A DNA stretch of 64,000 nucleotides from the NCBI RefSeq assembly GCF_007830035.1, contig NZ_VLKN01000003.1, positions 372,001 to 436,000 on the forward strand, given 5' to 3'. The translations under genes were made by a program, and so were the position numbers. The DNA is from Luteimonas cucumeris (lineage in GTDB: Bacteria; Pseudomonadota; Gammaproteobacteria; Xanthomonadales; Xanthomonadaceae). Each line of letters starts with the position of its first letter. Within the stretch, counting starts at the first letter, position 1. Shown piece after piece: positions 38,191 to 45,043 of the stretch. The notes below the pieces were generated by a model. The model searched no databases. It was given only the letters and a program-made list of their open reading frames with translations, and was not told where the DNA came from.

Positions 38191-40065
38191 TCAACGGATC
38201 ATCTCCAGCTGTCGCGCGTAGAGTACCGCGGTGTGGCGCGCATCATCGACGATCTCGTCGGCGATGGCGCGGCCACCGATCGCAAGCGCCACCTCGACGG
38301 CGGCCAGCCAGCGCTGCAGGTGGGCCACATCGTTCTCGCCGTGGTAGGCAAGGAAGTTGAAGCTGCGTCCCAGCCAGCCCAGTCGCTGCCTCAGCAGTGG
38401 CAGTAGCGCCGGCACGATGCGCTGGCCGGTACCCTCGATGATGTACATCGCGCCGAGCAGGCCGAGGGCGTCCGGCTGCGCCGCGCGTGCGTGCAGGTAG
38501 GCGTTCAATGCCTCGCCGCCGGGATTGCGCTTGAGTTCGTCGAGCGACGCGACCTTGCCGCCGGCAGTGCGGTAATCCTCGAACAGCACGTTGTAGTCGA
38601 ACTGCTCGTCGTCGGCATGGTGGTGCACGGTGTCGCGCAGCACCGCGTATTTGGGCGTGAGACGATCGGCGGCCTCGCGCATCCACAGGCTGCCCTGCCG
38701 CACCTGTGGCACCCATTGTTCCATCCAGTTCACGTAGTCGGGCTTGCCGACGCTGCCGTCGAGAATCTTGCCCACCAGCGGCGTGCGCCAGACACGGCTG
38801 CGGTAGTCGTGCCAGACCAGTGCCAGTTCGCGCAGCAGGCGCGCGACTTCGGGCAGCTGCCGGTCGTCGGCAGTGTGTGGCGGTTCCGGCAGTGGCGTGG
38901 GCGAGGCCGGCTCGGCCGGCCGTGCTTTCGTCGTTGCAGATACGGCCGGCGTGGCGGCATCGACCACCTTGAGCAGGGCGAAGGCGACGGTGAAACGCCC
39001 GGACTCCGGCACGAACAACAGGATCGTCTCGCCCGGTTGCGGCCGGCGTTCGCGCATGAAATCGTCGAGCATGGTGAAAATCGACGCCGAACCGAGATTG
39101 CCGCGGAACCTGAGGTTGCTATACCACTTGTGTTCGGGGATTTCGAGCTGCGCCAGCTGCAGGCACTGCTTCACGACCGGCGCGAAGCGTTCCGACGAAT
39201 AGTGGCAGAGGAAGTGGTCGACGCGCGACGGATCGATCGCGCCGGACTGCGCCAGCTTTACGTATTCATGCGTGGCCACGTCGAACAGTTGCGGCAGCAG
39301 GCGGATGTCCTGGCGCAGCAGCATGGCGCCGGCGGCATCGGCGGTGCTGAAATCCTCGTGGTCGCCCCAGGGGCGTCCGTCCGGCGCCTGCCCGGCCTGC
39401 ATGCACAGTGGCAATTCGCCGGAAAACGATTTGAGATGCAGCTGTTCGAGCTTCAGCGAGATGCCGTCGCCGGGGCGCGTCGACAGCCGCCAGGCACCAG
39501 CGCCGTCGGAGAGCATCCAGCGCAGGAAGTGCGCGTCGAAATCAGCGTTGTAACCGCCCGGCGCGAATCGCGAACGCTTGAACAGGCGTGACGGGAATTC
39601 CGCCGCTGCGACCACGGCATTGCGATGCTGGCCGTGCTGCAACGCCAGCGCCGCATGCTGCAGCGCCGCCATGCCCGACGCACAGACGCCATGGTGGCTG
39701 GCAGTGGTCATGGCCGGCGCACGCAGTTCCGCCTGCACCATGTTGGCGAAGCCCGGCAGGATCAGGTCGCCGGAGGAGCTGGCGGCGGCCAGCAGGTCGA
39801 TCCCGGCCAGCGCCGACTGGACATCATAGCCGAGGCAGGCTCGCACCGCGTTGGCCGCGAGCGCCGCGCAGCTGTGCGTGCTGCGGCCATGTTCGTCTAT
39901 GGCGTAATGACGGGTCTGGATGCCGTTCTCGCCAAGGATGCGGCGCTTGATGCGCGGCGATAACGCATTCAGCGGCGCGATGTAGCGGTCGATGTCGCGA
40001 TTGCCGACAGGCTCGCCAGGAAAGTACGCACCGGTGGCGGTGATATAGACGTCGTCGAACGGCAT
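38191..40065 (-). CDS. Ketoacyl synthase III fused to a haem-oxygenase-like (HDO) domain
   Basis: 624 residues in two domains joined by a Pro/Ala-rich linker (about 371-402). Residues 1-370 are a thiolase-fold ketosynthase III with the full Cys-His-Asn triad: Cys128 (HHGVCASGMAAL), His288 (FLCHYSSERF) and Asn323 (FRGNLGSASIF). Residues about 403-624 look like the haem-oxygenase-like/TENA-fold iron-protein family. Candidate metal ligands are His481-483 with Asp486/Glu487 (VHHHADDEQFD), Glu544 (MYIIEGTGQR), and His575, Asp579, His582 (YHGENDVAH). Relatives of the second domain are non-haem iron oxidases or decarboxylases of fatty and amino acids. The fusion suggests condensation of an acyl chain followed by oxidation or cleavage of the product; this is inference. 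Followed immediately by the unknown gene at 37218. Confidence 0.8.
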   Translation of the reverse strand: MPFDDVYITATGAYFPGEPVGNRDIDRYIAPLNALSPRIKRRILGENGIQTRHYAIDEHGRSTHSCAALAANAVRACLGYDVQSALAGIDLLAAASSSGDLILPGFANMVQAELRAPAMTTASHHGVCASGMAALQHAALALQHGQHRNAVVAAAEFPSRLFKRSRFAPGGYNADFDAHFLRWMLSDGAGAWRLSTRPGDGISLKLEQLHLKSFSGELPLCMQAGQAPDGRPWGDHEDFSTADAAGAMLLRQDIRLLPQLFDVATHEYVKLAQSGAIDPSRVDHFLCHYSSERFAPVVKQCLQLAQLEIPEHKWYSNLRFRGNLGSASIFTMLDDFMRERRPQPGETILLFVPESGRFTVAFALLKVVDAATPAVSATTKARPAEPASPTPLPEPPHTADDRQLPEVARLLRELALVWHDYRSRVWRTPLVGKILDGSVGKPDYVNWMEQWVPQVRQGSLWMREAADRLTPKYAVLRDTVHHHADDEQFDYNVLFEDYRTAGGKVASLDELKRNPGGEALNAYLHARAAQPDALGLLGAMYIIEGTGQRIVPALLPLLRQRLGWLGRSFNFLAYHGENDVAHLQRWLAAVEVALAIGGRAIADEIVDDARHTAVLYARQLEMIR

Positions 40066-40198
40066 GCGGTTTCCTTGTGGCCAATGGCTTTATACCGAAA
40101 ACCCGGGTACCGCCGTAAGCCAGGCACCTTCGAAGGCGGTTGCCGCGACGACAGGCTGCGGAACGGCGCCGTGCAATGTCCGTCCGCGATGGGAATGT

Positions 40199-40231
40199 CG
40201 CACGGAATGTTCAATAATCACCGCACGGAAT
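40199..40231. promoter_or_regulatory. Direct repeats in the divergent region between the fusion gene and glk
   Basis: CGCACGGAAT occurs at 40199-40208 and again at 40222-40231, a 23-base (about two helical turns) spacing. A possible -10-like CAATAAT lies between the copies. The 207-base region is the only space for promoters of both divergent genes. Regulator binding is speculation. Confidence 0.3.
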
Positions 40232-40272
40232 CCACCGCGCCGTAACCCGGCAACCCTCACGACGGAAGCGCA

Positions 40273-41301
40273 ATGGCCCAAAGCGCAATCGCAACGCTGC
40301 CTGCCGGGTCGTTGCTGGAGCGGCCCTTCATCGCCGCGGATGTCGGCGGCACCCATGCCAGGATCGCGTTGATGCAGGCGGGCATGGGCCATGATGCGGC
40401 GACGATGCTGCATTACCGGCAGTACGTCTGCGCCGAACACGAAAGCCTGTCGGCGATCGCGCGCGACTTCATCGAGACGATCGGCGTGGACCAGGCCCGG
40501 CGCGCAGCCATCGCCATTGCCGGAGTGCTGCGCGGCGATGAGCTGGTCAATTCCAATCTGCCGTGGCCCGTATCGTTGTCGCAGATGCAGCAGGCGTTGT
40601 CGCTGGACGAACTGGTGCTGATCAACGATTTCGAGGCGATGGCCCACGCCACGCCCTACATCGATCCGGCCGCAGCCGTGCTGCTCGCCGGTCCGTCGAC
40701 TTCCCAGCCAGCCGGACCGACGCTGGTCATCGGCCCGGGTACGGGACTGGGCGCGGCCTTGTGGTCGCCGGCCTCATCGCGAGGCGGTCGCGCCAGTGTA
40801 TTGGCCACCGAAGCCGGCCATGCCGCGCTGGCGCCGGGCAACGAGCGTGAACTGGAAATCCTGCGCCGGCTGTTGCAGCGCTGGCCCCATGTCGACAACG
40901 AACGCGTACTGTCGGGACCGGGATTGCTCAGCACCTATCGCTGCCTGTGCGAGATGGACGGGACTGCACCGCGCCTTGCGGTGCCCACCGATATCGCGCA
41001 GGCGGCGCAACGTGGCGACGATGCGCAGGCGTTGGAAGCCCTGCAGGTGTTCTGCGCCATGCTTGGCAGCCTGGTCGGCGACCTGGTGCTGATGTTCGGC
41101 GCCCGGGCGGTGTACCTCGCGGGCGGCATTCCCGCGCACATCGCCCCGTTCCTGCTGCGAAGCGATTTCGCCACGCGCTTCCTCAACAAGGGCGTACTGC
41201 GTACCGTGCTGGAGCGCGTGCCGGTGCGGGTGATCGAGCACGGCCGCTTCGGACTGATCGGCGCCGCGGCCTGGTACATGGACCGCGACGCGGCCGAATG
41301 A
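40273..41301 (+). CDS. glk: Glucokinase
   Basis: 342-residue ATP-dependent glucokinase of the proteobacterial Glk type, not the ROK type. Phosphate-1 is IAADVGGTHARIALMQ (near 20-35), the catalytic region is LVLINDFEAMAHATPY, then GPGTGLGAALW, ATEAGHAALAPGNERE and the adenosine-site LAGGIPAHIAPFL. It phosphorylates glucose, and perhaps GlcNAc or another hexose, in the cytosol. It is followed by an exported glycosylasparaginase and CutC, which hints at sugar from N-glycan breakdown as a substrate source (inference). Confidence 0.92.
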   Translation: MAQSAIATLPAGSLLERPFIAADVGGTHARIALMQAGMGHDAATMLHYRQYVCAEHESLSAIARDFIETIGVDQARRAAIAIAGVLRGDELVNSNLPWPVSLSQMQQALSLDELVLINDFEAMAHATPYIDPAAAVLLAGPSTSQPAGPTLVIGPGTGLGAALWSPASSRGGRASVLATEAGHAALAPGNERELEILRRLLQRWPHVDNERVLSGPGLLSTYRCLCEMDGTAPRLAVPTDIAQAAQRGDDAQALEALQVFCAMLGSLVGDLVLMFGARAVYLAGGIPAHIAPFLLRSDFATRFLNKGVLRTVLERVPVRVIEHGRFGLIGAAAWYMDRDAAE

Positions 41302-41312
41302 TCTTCGTTGCG

Positions 41313-41333
41313 GGGCCGTCGCCAAGACGGCCC
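41313..41333 (+). other. Hairpin between glk and the asparaginase gene
   Basis: GGGCCGTC (41313-41320) pairs with GACGGCCC (41326-41333) around a 5-base loop, 11 bases after the glk stop. No T tract follows, so it is more likely an mRNA-processing or stability element, or a weak attenuator, than a full terminator. Confidence 0.45.
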
Positions 41334-41371
41334 GGCATTCGTGCGCACGGCGCACCCAGACTGGAATCCAG

Positions 41372-42385
41372 ATGATGACGACACGCCGCGACTTCCTGCA
41401 GACCTCATTGCTGGCCGGCGGTGCTTTGGCGTTGCCGCGTGCGATGCGCGCCGATCCCGCAAACTCGTCGGCGCGCATCGTGTCGACCTGGGATTTCGGC
41501 GTGTCGGCCAACCAGGCGGCATGGCAGGTCATCGCGAAGGGCGGTTCCGCGCTGGATGCCGTCGAAGCCGGTGCACGCTGGGCCGAGAGCGAACTGTGCA
41601 ATCCCACCGTGGGGCGCTGCGGCAATCCGGATCGCGATGGCGTCCTGACCCTGGACGCCAGCATCATGGATGGCGATGGCCGCTGTGGCGCGGTGGCCGC
41701 GCTGCAGGACATCGCGCATCCGGTGTCGGTGGCTCGGCGGGTGATGGAACGGACGCCGCACGTGCTGCTGGTGGGCGAGGGCGCGCAGCAGTTCGCGGTG
41801 CAGCAGGGGTTTCCCAGGGAAGAACTGCTGACGCCCGAGGCGGAAAAGGCCTGGCGCGAGTGGTTGAAGACCGCGCAGTACCAGCCACGGATCAATGCCG
41901 AGCGCACCAAGGTGCCGGGCAACAAGGAAAACCACGACACTCTGGGCATCCTCGCCCTCGATGCCGGTGGCAGGCTCGCCGGTGCCTGCACCACCAGCGG
42001 CATGGCCTGGAAGATGCACGGCCGCGTTGGCGACAGCCCGATCATCGGTGCTGGCCTGTACGTCGACAACGAGGTCGGTGCGGCGACCGCATCGGGCGTC
42101 GGCGAAGAGATGATCCGCAACGCCGCGAGCTTCCTCGTCGTCGAACTGATGCGGCAGGGACGCTCGCCGGCCGAGGCCTGCCGCGAGGCGATCGACCGCG
42201 TCGTGCGCAAGCGGCCGGAAGCCAGCAGGACGCTGCAGGTCTGTTTCCTTGCCATCAACAAAAACGGCGATGTAGGCGCGCATGCACTGCACAAAGGCTT
42301 CGTCTACGCCATGCACGATGCCGGGGCAGGACCGCACGACAAACTGCACGAAGCCGCGTCGGTGTATGCGACGGAACAGAAATGA
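41372..42385 (+). CDS. N4-(beta-N-acetylglucosaminyl)-L-asparaginase, Tat-exported
   Basis: 337-residue Ntn hydrolase of the aspartylglucosaminidase family. The self-cleavage site is NHDTLGILALD, with Thr190 as the nucleophile after processing. STWDFGVSANQAAWQ, CNPTVGRCGNPDRDG and the beta-subunit TSGMAWKMHGRVGDSPIIGAGLYVD region are typical. It cleaves GlcNAc-Asn left after glycoprotein breakdown to aspartate and GlcNAc-amine. The N-terminus carries a twin-arginine signal (TTRRDFLQTSLLAGGALAL), so it is exported folded, which fits autoprocessing in the cytosol first. ATG at 41375 is nearly equivalent. Its stop overlaps cutC (ATGA). Confidence 0.9.
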   Translation: MMTTRRDFLQTSLLAGGALALPRAMRADPANSSARIVSTWDFGVSANQAAWQVIAKGGSALDAVEAGARWAESELCNPTVGRCGNPDRDGVLTLDASIMDGDGRCGAVAALQDIAHPVSVARRVMERTPHVLLVGEGAQQFAVQQGFPREELLTPEAEKAWREWLKTAQYQPRINAERTKVPGNKENHDTLGILALDAGGRLAGACTTSGMAWKMHGRVGDSPIIGAGLYVDNEVGAATASGVGEEMIRNAASFLVVELMRQGRSPAEACREAIDRVVRKRPEASRTLQVCFLAINKNGDVGAHALHKGFVYAMHDAGAGPHDKLHEAASVYATEQK

Positions 42386-43116
42386 GCCGGCCCCTGCTTG
42401 AAATTGCGGCCAATTCGCTCGCCTCGGCAATGGCGGCCCAGGAGGGCGGCGCCGACCGCATCGAGTTGTGCGAGAACCTGGGCGAGGGCGGCACCACGCC
42501 TTCGCACGGCACCCTGGCGGTCACGCGCGAGCGCCTGCGCATCCCGCTGTACGTGCTGATCCGTCCGCGTGGCGGCGACTTCCTGTACGACGATGCGGAA
42601 TTCGAAGTAATGCGCCGCGACATTGAGCACTGCGTCGGGCTGGGCTGCGACGGCGTGGTGATCGGTGCACTGGAGGCCGATGGCACCATCGACGCATCGC
42701 GATGTCGCGAACTGGTCGCAGCAGCCGGCACGCTTGGCGTGACCTTCCATCGCGCCTTCGATGCCACCTGCGATCAGGTGCAGGCATTGCAGGCGATCAT
42801 CGGACTGGGCTGCGAACGCGTGCTGACCTCCGGCGCATGCGCCAATGCCCTGATGGGTGCCGCCAACATCGCAGCCTCGGTGCGCCAGGCGGGCGACCGC
42901 ATCCGCGTCATGGCTGGCGCCGGCGTCGACGCGGCAAACATCGGACAACTGGCCGCGCTCAGTAGCGCGCACGAATTCCATGCCTCGGCGCGATCGATGC
43001 GTATCTCCGCCATGCGCTATCGCAACCCTGGCCTACCGGGCCTGTCCAGCGACTGGCTGCAGACCGATGTCGAGCACGTGCGCGGACTGGTGGTTGCGTT
43101 GCACAGATTACAGTGA
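42382..43116 (+). CDS. cutC: CutC family protein
   Basis: 244-residue TIM-barrel CutC protein (LLEIAANSLASAMAAQEGGADRIELCENLGEGG, YVLIRPRGGDFLYDD, VTFHRAFDATCD, GCERVLTSGACANAL, HASARSMRIS). The name comes from copper tolerance in E. coli, but a transport or copper role is not well supported. The conserved barrel suggests an enzyme acting on a small, perhaps sugar-derived, molecule. The 4-base overlap with the glycosylasparaginase gene favours a role in the same catabolic step series (inference). Confidence 0.92.
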   Translation: MSRPLLEIAANSLASAMAAQEGGADRIELCENLGEGGTTPSHGTLAVTRERLRIPLYVLIRPRGGDFLYDDAEFEVMRRDIEHCVGLGCDGVVIGALEADGTIDASRCRELVAAAGTLGVTFHRAFDATCDQVQALQAIIGLGCERVLTSGACANALMGAANIAASVRQAGDRIRVMAGAGVDAANIGQLAALSSAHEFHASARSMRISAMRYRNPGLPGLSSDWLQTDVEHVRGLVVALHRLQ

Positions 43117-43164
43117 CCTGAGCAGGAGAACGCGCTCACAGGAACCCGATCCAGTAAAAGCTAA

Positions 43165-43182
43165 GGGCCGCTTGCGCGGCCC
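43165..43182. terminator. Hairpin terminator between cutC and the convergent hypothetical gene
   Basis: GGGCCGC (43165-43171), loop TTGC, GCGGCCC (43176-43182). On the minus strand a T-rich stretch (TTAGCTTTTAC) follows, so it suits the minus-strand gene at 43234 as well as cutC. The identical 18-base hairpin core recurs at 44552-44569 after ssrA. Confidence 0.6.
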
Positions 43183-43233
43183 ATATTGCGTATCAGTGGC
43201 CATGGAAGAACGACCTGCTGGCGGGGCCTGGGA

Positions 43234-43662
43234 CTATGGATTTCTCAGGCAACGATCGATGTCGTTATAGCGTGCACGCCAAGCACTCAAGGGTTTCATG
43301 TCTTCTGGTTCGCTCCACAGGACGGCATCGCGTAGGTCTTCACGGATCAGGGCGATCAGATCACGGTTTTCGAGATCATGGGTTGCATCAGGGAAAGTGG
43401 ATGCGATCAGTTCGGCATGCAACTGCTTTAGGCTCAGTTGCCGCGTACCTGCCCAAGACTCGAACTCACGTGACAGCGCACGAATCAAGCGCCGCGGATG
43501 CCATCGTTCGCTATTCGATAGTGGCGCAGCGCCTTGCAGCTTCGCCGCGGATACGCGCCAACCTTCGTTCTCAGCGTTCTCCAACGCCAGCGCCAACTGT
43601 GTCTGCGAGAATTCTCTCGATCGCTCGATATCAACTTGACGATGTAGTTTTTGCGGATTCAT
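43234..43662 (-). CDS. Hypothetical protein, lower-GC block
   Basis: 142 residues, not recognised. It is soluble and charged, with an N-terminal helix (SREFSQTQLALALENAENEGW), a WHPRRLIRALSREFESW segment and an acidic, helical C-terminal half with DLIALIREDLRDAVLW. No membrane or signal segment and no known motif. ATG at 43662 has only a weak GAG upstream. Base composition is visibly more AT-rich than cutC or glk, suggesting acquisition. It is the only minus-strand gene between cutC and ssrA. Confidence 0.55.
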   Translation of the reverse strand: MNPQKLHRQVDIERSREFSQTQLALALENAENEGWRVSAAKLQGAAPLSNSERWHPRRLIRALSREFESWAGTRQLSLKQLHAELIASTFPDATHDLENRDLIALIREDLRDAVLWSEPEDMKPLSAWRARYNDIDRCLRNP

Positions 43663-43972
43663 GTGTGACTCGAAGGGCGATGGACATCGTAGCGATGACT
43701 CATTTACAGAAGTGCCAGCCTGACTATGGGCTCCATCCGCAGCAATAGATTAATTATCCGACGGACGGCATGCAGTTACCTCAAAGTCATGGGGTTCGGC
43801 GCACTATCCAATGGCTCCGCGACGCAATGTCGCAACGCTCCACTCAGCCGCGCTGCACCATCCATTCCCTCTCCGCACTGAGCATCGCACTTTCGCCCCA
43901 AGCGGAAGTCTCGGCTTCGGCCGCATCCGATTCGATGTCTTACCCGGATCGCACTCAAAAGGCGTCACTCAA
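43663..43972. other. Intergenic region between divergent genes, lower GC
   Basis: These 310 bases hold the starts of both neighbours. No gene could be supported: a plus-strand frame open from 43811 into the fasciclin gene has no convincing protein before 43973. An AT-rich patch (ATTAATTATCC, about 43749-43759) could house promoter elements. A small GGC-TTCG-GCC hairpin lies at about 43912-43921. Confidence 0.4.
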
Positions 43973-44428
43973 ATGAACAATTCCCATAATTCAACGACCG
44001 GCACCAACGTGCTCGACACGGCGGCTGCGAACGGCACCTTCAAGACCTTTGGCAAAGCCGTCGAGCAGGCCGGGTTGAGCGAAACGTTGCGCGGCCCTGG
44101 TCCATTCACGATCTTTGCGCCCACGGATTCGGCGTTCGATAAACTGCCGGCAGGCAAGCTCGAAAACCTGATGAAGCCCGAAAACAAAGCCGAGTTGGTT
44201 TCGATCCTTAACTATCACGTCGTCAGCGGACGCAAGAGCGCTGCTGATGTCGGCAAATGGGAAGCGGCAAGAACGATCAATGGCCAGTCTGCACCGATCA
44301 AGCTGGTCGACAACAAGGTCGTCATCGATGGTGCGCAGGTCACGACTGCAGACATTGGTTCCAGCAACGGCGTTATCCATGGAATCGACAAGGTGAACTT
44401 GCCATCCGCGACTGAGCTCAAGCAATAA
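43973..44428 (+). CDS. Fasciclin (FAS1) domain protein without signal peptide
   Basis: 151 residues, one FAS1 domain: NVLDTAAANGTFKTFGKAVEQAGL, then the FAS1 H1 box PGPFTIFAPTDSAFDKLPAGKLENLM, then the YHVVSGRKSAADV region and the H2-like SSNGVIHGIDKVNLP. FAS1 domains usually act outside the cell in adhesion, but no signal peptide or lipobox is visible from ATG 43973, and the upstream frame offers none either. It may be cytosolic or leave by an unrecognised route. AAAAGG lies about ten bases before the ATG. It has its own terminator. Confidence 0.85.
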   Translation: MNNSHNSTTGTNVLDTAAANGTFKTFGKAVEQAGLSETLRGPGPFTIFAPTDSAFDKLPAGKLENLMKPENKAELVSILNYHVVSGRKSAADVGKWEAARTINGQSAPIKLVDNKVVIDGAQVTTADIGSSNGVIHGIDKVNLPSATELKQ

Positions 44429-44452
44429 GTTAGACCGTGAAGCAATGACATG

Positions 44453-44478
44453 CGGCAGAGAGAAATCTCTGCCGTTTT
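44453..44478 (+). terminator. Rho-independent terminator of the fasciclin gene
   Basis: CGGCAGAGA (44453-44461), loop GAAA, TCTCTGCCG (44466-44474), then TTTTC. It is 24 bases after the stop codon. Confidence 0.88.
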
Positions 44479-44544
44479 CAATGGGAAACTGCTCGACGTT
44501 GCGAGTTGGATCGCGTCAGCGATCATGGAGCCAGATCCTGCAAA

Positions 44545-44576
44545 AAGCCACGGGCCGCTTGCGCGGCCCGTGGCTT
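44545..44576 (-). terminator. Rho-independent terminator of ssrA
   Basis: On the minus strand, AAGCCACGGGCCGC, loop GCAA, then GCGGCCCGTGGCTT: a 14-bp stem followed by TTT and further downstream pyrimidines. It lies 4 bases past the encoded CCA of tmRNA. Its core is identical to the hairpin at 43165-43182. Confidence 0.88.
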
Positions 44577-44580
44577 CGAT

Positions 44581-44935
44581 TGGTGGAGGTGGGGGGAATC
44601 GAACCCCCGTCCGAAGGCACTCCATCCCCGGCACTACATGCTTAGCTCGCCGTTAGGTCTCGCTCCGGGGAAACACGGCGTGCAAAGCACACCCCGGCAC
44701 ATACCCGCTAAGGTTGAACCGCGGTTGGCGGGTCGCCGCCGCGATCGATTCCGTGATGATGACCCTACATCCACGAGCACGGACACAAGTGGGTTCGGGG
44801 CTTACGCCTTAAGCGGCGAGAGCGTAGTTGTCGTCGTTGGCAACTAGAGTTTTGCAGCTGGATTTACGAGGAAAGCTACCCCCTCGGCATGCGCCAAGCG
44901 ATTTCGCGACCCCCGTCGAAGCCAGGTGCACCCCC
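44581..44935 (-). ncRNA. ssrA: Transfer-messenger RNA (tmRNA)
   Basis: About 355 bases, one-piece tmRNA. The 5' end GGGGGTGCACCTGG and the 3' end CCCACCTCCACCA (CCA encoded at 44583-44581) pair as a tRNA-Ala-like acceptor with a G-U at the third pair. The T-arm GGTTCGATTCCCCC is adjacent. The tag reading frame runs from 44841 to 44812 on the minus strand (GCC AAC GAC GAC AAC ...), encoding ANDDNYALAA, and stops with TAA at 44811-44809. It rescues stalled ribosomes together with SmpB, encoded 2.4 kb away. ORFs called across this locus on the plus strand are artefacts. Confidence 0.96.
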
Positions 44936-44961
44936 GGGATGTCGATGTCGCTGACCGGGTC

Positions 44962-44989
44962 AGTATAGGGCCTGCCGACCAGGGCTCAA
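44962..44989 (-). promoter_or_regulatory. Promoter of ssrA
   Basis: Read on the minus strand: TTGAGC (44989-44984), a 16-base spacer, TATACT (44967-44962). The predicted start would leave a 5' precursor of roughly 20 bases before the mature tmRNA end at 44935, as expected for processing by RNase P. Confidence 0.7.
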
Positions 44990-45043
44990 GATCGCACCCG
45001 CCGGGCGCACAGCCGCGATTCACCGCTAGCCAAGTCCGCGCGG

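Noticed and set aside
43183-44544. Prophage or integrative element at ssrA
   Set aside because: No integrase, no duplicated ssrA 3' end found in the window; kept only as a low-GC block with direct repeats.
44445-44847. Plus-strand small ORFs containing GESNPRP-like peptides
   Set aside because: Typical spurious translations across the 3' end of tmRNA and its terminator.
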